From: Rhodococcus sp. KRD197
GTDB lineage: Bacteria > Actinomycetota > Actinomycetes > Mycobacteriales > Mycobacteriaceae
Assembly (NCBI RefSeq): GCF_017168235.1
Contig: NZ_JABFAO010000004.1
Location: forward strand, 587,641 to 651,640
Length of the DNA: 64,000 nucleotides
Reading direction: 5' to 3'
The notes beneath the pieces are model-generated. The model searched no databases, was not told the DNA's origin, and saw nothing but the letters and a program-made list of their open reading frames with translations. Position numbers and translations under genes: made by a program. Numbering within the stretch: the stretch's first letter is position 1; each line of letters begins with the position of its first letter. This document shows, piece by piece, positions 1 through 10,915 of the stretch.

Positions 1-2
1 TG

Positions 3-983
3 CACGCCGAGGGGCAGGAACATCGCGGTATCTACTTGCAGTGGCCGCAGGAACGTCACCACATCGACTTCGTCGATCTGGTGGGGCGCAGCGTGTGGGT
101 GTATGGGCAGACCGAGGTCACCAAGGACCTCGTTTCCGCTCGCGAAAATGCAGGGCAAGCGATGTTCTACGAGGTATCCGATACGGCGTTGCACGATGTC
201 GACACCGAAGCGCCCTACGTGACCTTCACCGATTCGTCGGGTGCGGCGGTACGTATCGACGCGGCGGTCATCGCCGGCTGTGACGGGTCCTTCGGCCCCA
301 GCCGGGCCGCGATGCCCGAGTCGGTGCGGCAGGCGTGGGAGCGCACCTACCCGTATTCCTGGCTCGGCGTCCTCGCGGATGTGGCGCCGTCGACGGACGA
401 GCTCATCTACGCCTGGCACCCGGACGGCTTCGCCATGCATTCGATGCGTTCGCCGAAGGTGAGCAGGTTGTACTTGCAGGTGCCCAACGGCACCGACGTC
501 GGAACCTGGTCCGATGACCGTATCTGGGACGCGTTGGCCGAGCGGCTCGGTCACGGTCAGGACGGCTGGAGTCTCGAACGCGGCCCGATCACGGACAAGA
601 GCGTTCTCCCGATGCGCAGCTACGTGCAGACTCCGATGCGCCACGGACGACTGTTCCTTGCGGGCGACGCGGCGCACATCGTTCCGCCGACGGGAGCGAA
701 AGGACTCAATCTCGCGGTCGCCGACGTAGCGCTGCTGGCGCCTGCGCTGACGGCGTTGCTGCGCAAGAACGACGAGCAGCTGGCGAACTCGTACAGTGAC
801 GACGCCCTTCGCCGCGTATGGAGGTGCACTCACTTCTCCTGGTGGATGACGACGATGCTGCATACCAGCACCGACCCCTTCGACGCGCAACTGCAACTGT
901 CGCAGCTGCGGTGGGTCGCGAGCAGTGAAGCCGGAGCGATGGGTCTGGCCGAGAATTACGCGGGTCTACCGATCGGTTTCTGA
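3..983 (+). CDS. pobA: 4-hydroxybenzoate 3-monooxygenase (3' part)
   Basis: This flavoprotein hydroxylates 4-hydroxybenzoate to protocatechuate with NAD(P)H and O2, feeding the beta-ketoadipate pathway. The frame is open to the left edge, so the N-terminus with the first FAD-binding motif is outside the window. The visible part holds the family's YGQTEVTKDL stretch, a DG-type motif (AGCDGSFGPSR) and the second FAD motif GRLFLAGDAAHIVPPTGAKG, near nucleotides 643-705. The C-terminal helix region (WWMTTMLHT) is also typical. The reading frame begins at base 3 of the window. About 115 nt separate it from the following diiron oxygenase gene on the same strand. Family assignment is strong; substrate specificity is from homology. 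Confidence 0.9.
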   Translation, partial: HAEGQEHRGIYLQWPQERHHIDFVDLVGRSVWVYGQTEVTKDLVSARENAGQAMFYEVSDTALHDVDTEAPYVTFTDSSGAAVRIDAAVIAGCDGSFGPSRAAMPESVRQAWERTYPYSWLGVLADVAPSTDELIYAWHPDGFAMHSMRSPKVSRLYLQVPNGTDVGTWSDDRIWDALAERLGHGQDGWSLERGPITDKSVLPMRSYVQTPMRHGRLFLAGDAAHIVPPTGAKGLNLAVADVALLAPALTALLRKNDEQLANSYSDDALRRVWRCTHFSWWMTTMLHTSTDPFDAQLQLSQLRWVASSEAGAMGLAENYAGLPIGF

Positions 984-1046
984 CGCCCCGGCCTGGGCCT
1001 GTTCTTCCCTTGCGCTCGCGAGGCGGTATCTATAAATTCAAGTACC

Positions 1047-1055
1047 TGCTATTCT
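1047..1055 (+). promoter_or_regulatory. Possible extended -10 promoter for the diiron oxygenase gene
   Basis: TGCTATTCT reads as an extended -10 (TGn-TATTCT) 44 nt before the ATG at 1099. An AT-rich TATAAA at 1031-1036 lies just upstream. No clear -35 is seen, so this is only a candidate. Confidence 0.3.
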
Positions 1056-1098
1056 GGGTAACAGAAAAGATCATCGTCGCCAGAGGGAAGAAGGCACC

Positions 1099-2007
1099 AT
1101 GACCAGCACGCTCAACGCACCGACTGCGGTTCCCGCAACCGAGGACGTTTCAGCTCGGCTGCTCGATTCGGCTGCACTGCTCTCCTATGACCCTGCCGAC
1201 GAGGTGGACTGGGATGCAGATCTGGATCCGAAGCTGTACGGACTCAACCCGCAGTGGAGCACCCTGTACGGGACCGACATGTGGAACGAGATGACCGAGG
1301 ACCAGCGCATCCTGCTGACGCGCCACGAGGTCTGCTCGATCATGAGCACCGGAATCTGGTTCGAAATGATCCTCCAGCAGATGGTGCTGCGCGATCAGTA
1401 CTGCAAGGATTCCTCGGCGTCGGACTTCCAGTTCGCTCTCACCGAAATCGCCGACGAGTGCCGCCACTCGATCATGTTCGCTCGTGCGTGCACGAAGATG
1501 GGCATCAAGGCATACGTGCCTGGTCGCATCTCACGTGAACTGGGTCGCGGATTCAAGGCCATTGCCTCGGCTGAAACCGCCTACGGCGGCATTCTCGTCG
1601 CCGAGGAGGTCCTGGACGTGATGCAGCGCGACTGGATGCGCGGCGAGGATGTACTGCCCCTGGTCCGGACGACGAGCAAGATCCACGTCGTCGAGGAGTC
1701 GCGCCACATGACGTTCGCTCGTCAGCAGATGCGCGAGCGAATCGAAGGCAAGAGCGCTGCTCGTCGCAAGGCCAGCGCGTTGGTGGTTGCCATCGCAGCC
1801 CGCATGATCGTGTCCAACATGGTCAGCAAGGACGTGTACATCAACGCCGGACTCGACGCCGATCGCGCGGTTCGTGAAGCAAAGAACAACGCGCACCATC
1901 ACATGATGATGCGCACCAGCAGCGAGCACCTCATGGCGTTCTTGCACGATTGCGGCTTGGTGACCAAGCCTGCCGAGGTAATTTACAAGCGCCTGCATAT
2001 GTTGTGA
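1099..2007 (+). CDS. AurF-like diiron N-oxygenase family protein
   Basis: A 302-residue protein of the p-aminobenzoate N-oxygenase (AurF) type, non-haem diiron ferritin-like enzymes that oxidise arylamines. The metal-ligand pattern is visible: E77 (RHEVCS), an E-x2-H pair at 120-123 (ADECRHS), E169/E170 and a second E-x2-H at 200-203 (EESRHM). The start has an AGAAGG ribosome site 7 nt before the ATG. The next gene, 63 nt downstream, encodes a ferredoxin-ferredoxin reductase fusion and is the obvious electron supplier. As far as I recall, mycobacteria keep the same pair (Rv0885 beside fprB). The real substrate is unknown; the neighbouring pobA gene may be coincidence. Confidence 0.8.
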   Translation: MTSTLNAPTAVPATEDVSARLLDSAALLSYDPADEVDWDADLDPKLYGLNPQWSTLYGTDMWNEMTEDQRILLTRHEVCSIMSTGIWFEMILQQMVLRDQYCKDSSASDFQFALTEIADECRHSIMFARACTKMGIKAYVPGRISRELGRGFKAIASAETAYGGILVAEEVLDVMQRDWMRGEDVLPLVRTTSKIHVVEESRHMTFARQQMRERIEGKSAARRKASALVVAIAARMIVSNMVSKDVYINAGLDADRAVREAKNNAHHHMMMRTSSEHLMAFLHDCGLVTKPAEVIYKRLHML

Positions 2008-2070
2008 CGGTGTTTTGTACGGTGCTGGCAGGGGCGTGATGGTCTTGCCGAGGACGAGAAGAGAACTGAC

Positions 2071-3555
2071 ATGGCCTTTGCCATCACCCAAAATTGCTGC
2101 AACGACGCGTCCTGCCTGTCGGTGTGTCCTGTCAACTGCATCCACCCGACGCCTGACGAACCCGATTTCGGCCACACCGAATCGCTCTACATAGATCCAC
2201 GCACGTGCATCGACTGCGGCGCGTGCGCGGATGCATGCCCGGTCGACGCGATCACCCGCGTGTCGAGGCTGCCCGCGGACCAGGCCATCTACGCGGAGAT
2301 CAACGCCGACTACTACCGTGACCGTCCCGTGGTCGCGGAGTGGGCGACACCGAAGTTCCCTCCTGCCGCCATCAACACGATGCCTCGGTTCGACGTCGCC
2401 ATCGTCGGCACCGGTCCCGCAGCCTGCTACGCCGCACAGGCTTTGCTTCGTGTTCCGAGCAGCCGCATCACCTTCTATGACAGGCTTCGCGTTCCCGGAG
2501 GCCTGGCGCGGTTCGGGGTTGCGCCCGATCACACCGGCACACGCCGGATCGGTGAGCACTTCCGCAGCATGTTCACGCATCCTCGAGTGACGATGAAACT
2601 CGGAGTCGACGTCGGTGTTGACGTCTCGCACGCGACACTGAGCGAGCGTCACGACTACGTCGTCTACGCCGTGGGCGCCGATACCGACCGCCGTCTGGAC
2701 ATCCCCGGCATCGACCTGCCTGGTTCGATGAGCGCTCGAACCTTGGTCGGGTGGTACACCGGGCACCCGGATGTGCCGGCCGACGCAGTCGATCTGACCG
2801 GCGTCCGACGGGTCACCATCATCGGGAACGGGAACGTCGCACTCGACGCGGCACGCATCCTCACCGCCGATCCCGAGGATCTCGTCGGCACCGACATCGC
2901 ACCGCACGCGCTCGCCGCGCTGCGTGCGAGCACTGTGTCAGAGGTTGTCATCGCCGCCCGGCGCGGCCCGGAACACGCCGCGTTCACGCGTTCGGAGTGC
3001 CAGGCGCTCGTCACCCGGCGGGGAGTCGAGGTGGCTGTTTCAGGCCCCGAGGGGACGAAACAGTCGATCGAGGAACTGCCGATGTCGGCACCGGCGTCGG
3101 CGCTGCAGAACGCTGCCGTCGTGGATCTGAACGACAACGACGTCGTCCCCGCGCTCGGGTCGGCCCGCCGAATCGTCTTCGGCTTCGGCCGAGCCCCCAT
3201 TGGGGTGAGCGGTACCTCACGAGTTGACGGCGTCGAGTTCGAGGACGGCACAGTCGTGGCGTCGGATCTGGTTCTGCTTGCCATCGGGTACCGCGGTCGG
3301 CCTTCACCCGGGCTGCCTTTCGACACCGCCAAAGGTGCGATCCGCAACGTCGGCGGGCGCATCGTGGACGACAATGACGCGCGAGTGCCGGGACGCTATG
3401 TCGTGGGTTGGGCCAAGCGTGGCGCGACCGGCGGGATCGGCGACAACAAGGTCGACTCCGAGGAAACTGTCGAGGCCCTGCTCGAGGACATCGCGGACGC
3501 TCCGCCCAGCGAACGCCGACGGCTCGGTCGAGTGAAGCTGCGTTCGGGGCGCTAG
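2071..3555 (+). CDS. fprB: Ferredoxin/ferredoxin-NADP reductase fusion, FprB type
   Basis: A 494-residue fusion that moves electrons from NADPH through FAD to built-in Fe-S clusters. Residues 1-75 form a seven-iron-type ferredoxin domain with Cys at 9, 15, 19, 23 and 46, 49, 52, 56 (CIDCGACADACP). The rest is adrenodoxin-reductase-like: FAD motif GTGPAACYAAQ near residue 112, NADPH motif GNGNVALDAARIL near 252, and the closing WAKRGATGGIGDNK region. A purine-rich GAGAAGAG ribosome site precedes the ATG. Its place directly behind the AurF-like gene suggests it is that oxygenase's dedicated reductase. Confidence 0.88.
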   Translation: MAFAITQNCCNDASCLSVCPVNCIHPTPDEPDFGHTESLYIDPRTCIDCGACADACPVDAITRVSRLPADQAIYAEINADYYRDRPVVAEWATPKFPPAAINTMPRFDVAIVGTGPAACYAAQALLRVPSSRITFYDRLRVPGGLARFGVAPDHTGTRRIGEHFRSMFTHPRVTMKLGVDVGVDVSHATLSERHDYVVYAVGADTDRRLDIPGIDLPGSMSARTLVGWYTGHPDVPADAVDLTGVRRVTIIGNGNVALDAARILTADPEDLVGTDIAPHALAALRASTVSEVVIAARRGPEHAAFTRSECQALVTRRGVEVAVSGPEGTKQSIEELPMSAPASALQNAAVVDLNDNDVVPALGSARRIVFGFGRAPIGVSGTSRVDGVEFEDGTVVASDLVLLAIGYRGRPSPGLPFDTAKGAIRNVGGRIVDDNDARVPGRYVVGWAKRGATGGIGDNKVDSEETVEALLEDIADAPPSERRRLGRVKLRSGR

Positions 3556-3850
3556 GCCGATCTTCACGCCTGGAAACACATTCGAGGGGCTGTGGTCTCA
3601 ACCCACCCGAACGTGTCGGCGACAACCCGAGCAAGTCGGAGCGTGCCGTTCATGGCTCTACCCGCAGACCCGTCGATGCAAAACATTGTCATCACGATCG
3701 GCACGGTATGGGCCTGAGCGCGGCGCAGGGCCTTTTGTGACGACGACACCGCGTTTCGACGGCTGAGGACGCTCTCACGGCACTGCAATCGCAAGGCCCG
3801 TGAAGTCGCGGAGGAGATGGTGCACAATTTCGCCCGATAGTGTGGATTCC
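3556..3850 (+). other. Intergenic region fprB-idi
   Basis: 295 nt without a convincing gene, hairpin or promoter. The long frames here on either strand lack ribosome sites and run antisense into idi. Confidence 0.5.
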
Positions 3851-4453
3851 ATGCCCACGACTCGAACTCGCGTGCCCGAAGAGGTGGTCCTCGTCGACGA
3901 CGATGGACACGCCGTTGGAACACAACCGAAGTCGACGGTCCACACCACCGACACACCCCTGCACCTGGCTTTCTCGTGCTATGTGTTCAACTCGAACAAT
4001 GAGGTGTTGATCACGCGGCGCGCAGGCCACAAGAAGACCTGGCCCGATGTGACCACCAACAGCTGCTGCGGACACCCGGCACCCGGTGAGGATCTCGGCG
4101 GCGCTGTGATCCGCCGGCTCGGACAGGAGTTGGGGATCGTCGTGGCGGACCCTTGGCTGCTTCTGCCCGATTTTCGGTACCGGGCGGTTATGGCCGACGG
4201 AACCGTCGAGAACGAGCTGTGCCCGGTGTATGGCGTCCGCTACGACGGCCCGGACCCGCAGCCGGACCCAGAGGAAGTCTCGCGCGCCGAGTGGATCCCG
4301 TGGGCGGAGTTCTCTCGGTTCGTCGACGAGGGTGGCGCGGTTTCGCCGTGGTGTGCCGAACAGATGCCGCGCTTGCGTGCCTTGGGTGACGATCCCGCCC
4401 GGTGGCCGACTGGAAGCGCCTCGGATCTACCGCCGGCTGCTCGTCACCCTTGA
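3851..4453 (+). CDS. idi: Isopentenyl-diphosphate delta-isomerase, type 1
   Basis: A 200-residue Nudix-fold enzyme that interconverts IPP and DMAPP for isoprenoid synthesis. The catalytic Cys lies in NSCCGHP and the catalytic Glu in ENELCPV; the PLHLAFSCYVF and HPAPGEDLG stretches complete the family signature. I chose the ATG at 3851 (MPTTRTRVPEEVV) because homology begins there; the frame itself stays open further upstream to 3800. No strong ribosome site is visible. It stands alone, without carotenoid genes next to it. Confidence 0.92.
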   Translation: MPTTRTRVPEEVVLVDDDGHAVGTQPKSTVHTTDTPLHLAFSCYVFNSNNEVLITRRAGHKKTWPDVTTNSCCGHPAPGEDLGGAVIRRLGQELGIVVADPWLLLPDFRYRAVMADGTVENELCPVYGVRYDGPDPQPDPEEVSRAEWIPWAEFSRFVDEGGAVSPWCAEQMPRLRALGDDPARWPTGSASDLPPAARHP

Positions 4454-4486
4454 GAAGGTCGTCGACCTCGGACGACGTCAGCTCGT

Positions 4487-4504
4487 GTCATTCGAACGAA
4501 TGAC
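4487..4504. promoter_or_regulatory. Inverted repeat, probable operator of the TetR gene
   Basis: GTCATTCGaaCGAATGAC has perfect 8-bp arms and a 2-nt centre. It lies 12 nt upstream of a TATAGT -10-like box (4516-4521), so it would cover the -35 region of the TetR gene. It is not followed by a T-run, which argues against an idi terminator. It does not match the Streptomyces ARE consensus by eye. Confidence 0.45.
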
Positions 4505-4583
4505 GCTGAAAACTGTATAGTCCGGTCGGTGTCTTCCGAGTGCTTTCCGCCAACAGCGTCCGTAGAGGCGCGCGAACGGGTCG

Positions 4584-5237
4584 GTGACGATGCAGCAGCG
4601 CGCTGAGAACACACGCCAGGCTGTGCTGATGGGCGCGGCCGTGAGCTTCGAGAAGTTCGGCTACGGGACAGCCAGCCTGTCGACCATCCTGGCGCACGCC
4701 GGAGTCACCAAAGGGGCGATGTACTTCCACTTCTCTTCCAAGGAGGAGCTCGCTCATGCCGTGATCGACGCGCAGCACCACATGGCAATGGACGGTTTGC
4801 GGGCCATCATCGACGATGTTCCCGTCGCCTTGGATGCGTTGATTCTGGTCAGCCAGGAAATGGCACGCCAGCTGGTCGTCGAACCCATCGCGCGCGGTGG
4901 TATGCGGCTGACTCTGGAAATCGGGAGCATCCGCGGACCCGTCCAACGGCCGTATCTCGACTGGATCGAATCCATCCGAGTTCTGGCCGAGCGGGCAGCG
5001 CGCGAGGGTGACCTCATCGAGGGGGTCGATGTCGATGCGCTCGCGAGGTTCGTCGTCGGTGCCTTCACCGGAGTTCAGACTCTCTCCGACGTCCTCTACG
5101 GTCGGTCCGATCTCTACGCGCGCCTGACGGAGATGTGGCGGTTGTTGCTGCCGGCGATCGCGGCGCCACACGCGCTCGATCGCGTCCGCGCGCTTGCCGA
5201 CGGCGAACCCCGCAAAGGGGCAGAACCCGTAACCTAG
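4584..5237 (+). CDS. TetR-family regulator, gamma-butyrolactone-receptor (ScbR/ArpA) type
   Basis: A 217-residue DNA-binding repressor. The N-terminal helix-turn-helix (about residues 31-60, SLSTILAHAGVTKGAMYFHF, then SSKEEL) is that of ScbR/ArpA receptors. W127 in PYLDWIESIRVL corresponds to the conserved ligand-pocket Trp of this subfamily. The frame starts with GTG at 4584; an ATG at 4590 is equally possible. The stop lies 10 nt before the acyl-CoA dehydrogenase start, so the two are probably one transcript. No butyrolactone synthase (AfsA-like) gene is in the window, so the ligand is unknown; it could be an acyl-CoA-like molecule. Confidence 0.82.
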   Translation: MTMQQRAENTRQAVLMGAAVSFEKFGYGTASLSTILAHAGVTKGAMYFHFSSKEELAHAVIDAQHHMAMDGLRAIIDDVPVALDALILVSQEMARQLVVEPIARGGMRLTLEIGSIRGPVQRPYLDWIESIRVLAERAAREGDLIEGVDVDALARFVVGAFTGVQTLSDVLYGRSDLYARLTEMWRLLLPAIAAPHALDRVRALADGEPRKGAEPVT

Positions 5238-5247
5238 TGTGGACTGC

Positions 5248-7035
5248 ATGACCGATGTACTCTCCCGGCGCGATCTCGACTTCCTTCTCTACGAATGGCT
5301 GGACGTCGAGTCGCTCACCTCGGCCAAGCGTTTCGCCGAGCATTCGAAGGACACGTTCGACGCAGTGCTCGACCTGTGTGCGGACATCGCGCACAAGCAT
5401 TTCGAGCCGCACAACAAGCTCTCCGACGCCACCGAACCCCGGATGCGGCCCGACGGCACCGTGGAGATGATCGAGGACGTCAAAGCGGCTCTCGACGTCT
5501 ACTCGGCCGCCGGGCTCATAGCCGGCCAGTTCGACGAGGCCCTGGGCGGTATGCAGCTGCCGACGACCGTGGCCCGTGCCGCGATGGCATGGTTCCAAGC
5601 CGCGAACGCCTCGACCTCGGCGTATCCGTTCCTCACGATGGCCAATGCCAATCTCATTGCGACCTACGGTACGGCCGAACAGATCGACCACTATGTTCGT
5701 CCGATGCTCGAGGGCAAGTATTTCGGCACGATGTGTCTGTCGGAGCCGCAGGCCGGATCATCGCTTGCCGATATCACCACGCGCGCGGTGAAGCAGGACG
5801 ACGGCAGCTACCGGATCACCGGAACCAAGATGTGGATCTCCGGGGGAGACCACGAACTCACCGAGAACATCGTTCATCTCGTCCTCGCCAAAGCAGCAGG
5901 CGGTGGCCCGGGAGTCAAGGGAATCTCACTGTTCGTGGTTCCGAAGTACCTGCCCGACGGGGTCCGCAACGACGTCACCCTCGTGGGCCTCAATCACAAG
6001 ATGGGCAATCGCGGCACCACGAACACCCTGCTGAACTTCGGCGACGGAACCAATGCCGTCGCCGGCAACGATGCAGCGGGTGCGGTCGGATATCTGGTCG
6101 GTGAAGAGCATCGCGGACTGTCCTACATGTTCCACATGATGAACGAGGCTCGCATCGGTGTCGGATTCCTTGCGATCTCGCTCGGGTACGTCGGATACCT
6201 GAAATCACTCGACTACGCGAAAGTACGAACGCAGGGACGGCCGCTGGGCGCGAAGGACCCGTCGTCCCCGCCCGTCGCGTTGATCGAACATGCAGACGTC
6301 CGGCGCATGCTGCTGGCCCAGAAATCGTACGTCGAAGGAGCGCTGGCACTGGGGCTCTACTGCTCGAGGCTGGTGGACGAGCAGGACTCCACCGACAACG
6401 ACCGGATCAAGAGCGAATCGACTCTGCTGCTCGATGTGCTCACCCCCATCGCGAAGAGCTGGCCGTCGCACTGGTGCCTCGAAGCGAACTCCCTCGCCAT
6501 CCAGATCCACGGCGGCTACGGCTACACCCGCGACTACGACGTCGAGCAGTACTACCGGGACAACCGACTCAATCCGATCCACGAGGGCACCACCGGCATT
6601 CAGGGACTCGATCTACTCGGCCGCAAGGTCACGATGCAGGGTGGCGCCGGCCTGCTACTGCTGGGATCGCGACTGACCGAGACCGTCGAACGAGCCCGCG
6701 GGGCCAGCGGTGACACGGGCGAATTCGCGGCCAGGCTCGAGTCCTCGTGGAACGACATCGTCACTGTCACAGCCGCCCTGTGGTCCACCGGTGATCCGGC
6801 TGTGGCGCTGGCGAACTCGACGGTGTATCTCGAGGCGATGGGGCACATCGTCATCGCCTGGATGTGGCTCGAGCAACTCACCGCCGTCGAGGGCAAGAGT
6901 GGGGACTTCTACGACGGCAAGCGCCGAGCCGCCCGATACTTCTTCGTGTACGAGTTGCCCAAGGTCGCACCGCAACTCGCTCTGCTGTCGAGCCTGGACC
7001 GGACGACCCTGGACATGAAACCCGAGTGGTTCTGA
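5248..7035 (+). CDS. Acyl-CoA dehydrogenase, long FadE5-like form
   Basis: A 595-residue FAD enzyme for alpha,beta-dehydrogenation of acyl-CoA. It has the N-terminal extension, the FAD/substrate motif CLSEPQAGSS, TGTKMWISGGDHEL, and the catalytic-base motif HEGTTGIQGLDLLGRK. A C-terminal domain of about 130 residues is the kind found in long (about 600 aa) family members. I use the ATG at 5248 (MTDVLSRRD); a GTG at 5239 is in frame. It follows the butyrolactone-receptor-like TetR gene by 10 nt, which suggests that regulator controls it. Its 3' end meets the convergent glgX gene with only 4 nt between. Confidence 0.88.
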   Translation: MTDVLSRRDLDFLLYEWLDVESLTSAKRFAEHSKDTFDAVLDLCADIAHKHFEPHNKLSDATEPRMRPDGTVEMIEDVKAALDVYSAAGLIAGQFDEALGGMQLPTTVARAAMAWFQAANASTSAYPFLTMANANLIATYGTAEQIDHYVRPMLEGKYFGTMCLSEPQAGSSLADITTRAVKQDDGSYRITGTKMWISGGDHELTENIVHLVLAKAAGGGPGVKGISLFVVPKYLPDGVRNDVTLVGLNHKMGNRGTTNTLLNFGDGTNAVAGNDAAGAVGYLVGEEHRGLSYMFHMMNEARIGVGFLAISLGYVGYLKSLDYAKVRTQGRPLGAKDPSSPPVALIEHADVRRMLLAQKSYVEGALALGLYCSRLVDEQDSTDNDRIKSESTLLLDVLTPIAKSWPSHWCLEANSLAIQIHGGYGYTRDYDVEQYYRDNRLNPIHEGTTGIQGLDLLGRKVTMQGGAGLLLLGSRLTETVERARGASGDTGEFAARLESSWNDIVTVTAALWSTGDPAVALANSTVYLEAMGHIVIAWMWLEQLTAVEGKSGDFYDGKRRAARYFFVYELPKVAPQLALLSSLDRTTLDMKPEWF

Positions 7036-7039
7036 CTCT

Positions 7040-9109
<2,070 letters not shown>

Positions 9110-9196
9110 CGACCCTACCTACCCAGTTCGGTGCCGACGCACACTTGTGGGCACGGCTCGTCTCGGGTCGAATCGCTGACCGTCCCACCTCGCCTG

Positions 9197-9676
9197 TCAG
9201 GCGCGCACGTCCCGGACCAGGGGGTTCAGCGGTACGCCGTTGTCGATACGCTCGTCGCCATCGCGGGCGAAGCCGTGTCGGGTGTACATCTCGACGAGAT
9301 AGCTCGGTGAGTCGATTCGGCATCGCGCCTCCCCGACGTCGGCCAGGGCGGCCTGCAGCAGTCGTGTGGTGTGTCCGAGTCCACGTTCGGAGCGGCGCGT
9401 GCACAGGTGACCGAGCCGGAATTCTTTCTCGCCGCCCACGTTCTCCTCCAGCAGCCGGACCGTCCCGATGACCTCGCCGTCACGTTCGAGCCAGAAGTGC
9501 CTGGTGCGAGGCAACAGATCGAATCCGTCGAGCTCCGGGTAGAAGTACGCCTGCTCGACGACGAACACCTCCACGCGCAGTTTCAAGATCGCGTAGAGGC
9601 GGTCGGTGTCGAGGTCGGGTGCCCACGACCGGATGAGGGTGGGCGGTCGGCTGGCAACGGTGCCTGTGCTGATCAT
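9197..9676 (-). CDS. GNAT family N-acetyltransferase, ElaA-like
   Basis: A 159-residue acetyl-CoA-dependent acyltransferase resembling ElaA. The core RLYAILKLRVEVFVVEQ opens the domain; VIGTVRLLEE and the acetyl-CoA loop region RRSERGLGHTTRLLQ follow. I chose the ATG at 9676 because homology starts just after it and a GGGAAG ribosome site lies 6 nt upstream. A longer start at 9748 would overlap the stop of a possible small gene. Substrate unknown. Confidence 0.8.
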   Translation of the reverse strand: MISTGTVASRPPTLIRSWAPDLDTDRLYAILKLRVEVFVVEQAYFYPELDGFDLLPRTRHFWLERDGEVIGTVRLLEENVGGEKEFRLGHLCTRRSERGLGHTTRLLQAALADVGEARCRIDSPSYLVEMYTRHGFARDGDERIDNGVPLNPLVRDVRA

Positions 9677-9744
9677 CGTTATCTTCCCGTGTTCATCGTT
9701 CGTGTATCCGTACGTTCCATCAGGCATACCCGCCGTTGCGGAGT

Positions 9745-9882
9745 TCATGCTTCGCCCGATTCCAAGCGTCGTATCTCACCCGACGGGAATCGCTCGATCA
9801 ACCCTCGGGCCTCGAAGGCGGCGAGCCAGCCCTCCATCGGCCACCGGTTCCAACGTCGGTGGAACAGCGCGGCATTTCGCAC
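9745..9882 (-). CDS. Possible small protein between the DICT and GNAT genes
   Basis: A frame of at least 45 codons from a GTG at 9882 (or 85 codons from an ATG at 10002, which would overlap the DICT gene by 59 nt). It contains PMEGWLAAFEARGLIERF and has moderately high GC at third positions. Its TGA overlaps an ATG at 9748 in the frame of the GNAT gene, a coupling-like layout. No family recognised; it may be non-coding. Confidence 0.25.
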   Translation of the reverse strand: MRNAALFHRRWNRWPMEGWLAAFEARGLIERFPSGEIRRLESGEA

Positions 9883-9943
9883 GTCAGCAGACGTGGGTCT
9901 GACCGTTGCCTCCGAGGAACCGTGGTTGTCCTGGTGAGGCGCG

Positions 9944-10915
9944 CTACCCGTCGAACCGAGAGAGAATCGCACGCGCGCATCGGATGACGGTCCCGCGGTC
10001 ATGTGAGACGACGTAGTCGAATCGGCGATCGGACTCGCAACGCCCGATGCGCAGATCGCGGGCCGACAGCACGCAGCAGTAGAACTGCCCGAGCACCACG
10101 ATGTTCCATTCCTCGATCAGCGGGTCGGTCGGGTCGAGGTCCGAGTGCGTGATGCCGGGATCGGTCATCCCGCGCATGTCGACGCCGTACACACCGGTGT
10201 AGGCGATTCGCGCTGCCATCGCCCGCCATCGCCGACGCGTGGTGGGACCGAACTGACGCGCATGCTGAAAGGTGCCGAGTGTCAGGGTGTCCGGGCCCGA
10301 GAGAGCGGCCTGGCATTCGATGTGCGTGCTCATCTCGATCAGTAGCCTCTTGGTACTCGAGGTGGCGAGGTGTTCGGCAGATGTGATGTCGAAGGGAGAT
10401 GCAGCCTCGGCGGGCGGGGTGCTCCACGTGGGCGGAAGCCCGGCTGCGACCGGATCCCGGTGTTGTTTCGTGCTGTCGGCCTCGGCCGGTGAGTACAACT
10501 CGCCGATACCGAAAGTGGCTCCCATTGCCAGCGCTCTTCTCCGATGCATCTCGGTGTCGATACCGCTGGCAACGATGACGGCGCCCGTGCGTTCGGCCTG
10601 TGCTGCAAGGACGTGCAGCGCATGCGCTGCCGCGGTGGTCGGCGCGTCGTTCGCCAACTCTGGCGCAAGGACGATGATGTCCGGTTCGATCAGGGGAAGC
10701 AGTGACAACGAATCCGGACGTATACCCACGGAGTCGACGGCCACCACCCGCTGCTGCTCGCGAGCGTTTTCGACCGAACAGAGCGTTTGGGCCGGACTGT
10801 CGACGAGAGACTTGGTGTCGACGACCAACGCATCGGACAACAGATCGAATCGGTGTCGCTGGCTGCCGCGTGATTCGAGCTCGACTGCGGGCGTGTGTGC
10901 GGTGGTCATGGGCAC
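9944..10915 (-). CDS. Degenerate EAL-like plus DICT sensory domain protein
   Basis: A 323-residue protein. Residues about 20-155 resemble the second half of an EAL domain: VAVDSVGIRPDSLSLLPLIE aligns with the DDFG...SLxYL region, and VIVASGIDTEMHRRRALAMG with the EGVETxEQ region. The catalytic acidic residues are replaced (DDFG becomes VDSVG, EGVE becomes SGID), so cyclic-di-GMP hydrolysis is unlikely. Residues about 195-320 form a DICT domain (FGPTTRRRWRAMAARIAYTG, DPLIEEWNIVVLG, DRRFDYVVSHDRG), which is linked to nucleotide-second-messenger and light signalling. The frame begins GTG-CCC-ATG; the ATG at 10909 may be the true start. Confidence 0.72.
   Translation of the reverse strand: MPMTTAHTPAVELESRGSQRHRFDLLSDALVVDTKSLVDSPAQTLCSVENAREQQRVVAVDSVGIRPDSLSLLPLIEPDIIVLAPELANDAPTTAAAHALHVLAAQAERTGAVIVASGIDTEMHRRRALAMGATFGIGELYSPAEADSTKQHRDPVAAGLPPTWSTPPAEAASPFDITSAEHLATSSTKRLLIEMSTHIECQAALSGPDTLTLGTFQHARQFGPTTRRRWRAMAARIAYTGVYGVDMRGMTDPGITHSDLDPTDPLIEEWNIVVLGQFYCCVLSARDLRIGRCESDRRFDYVVSHDRGTVIRCARAILSRFDG

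Noticed and set aside
1531-2907. Long minus-strand frame opposite the diiron oxygenase and fprB
   Set aside because: It is the antisense shadow of two clearly identified genes in GC-rich DNA; no domain or ribosome site.
4454-4583. Streptomyces-style ARE element before the butyrolactone-receptor gene
   Set aside because: No match to the ARE consensus; a different 18-bp dyad is present instead and is listed.
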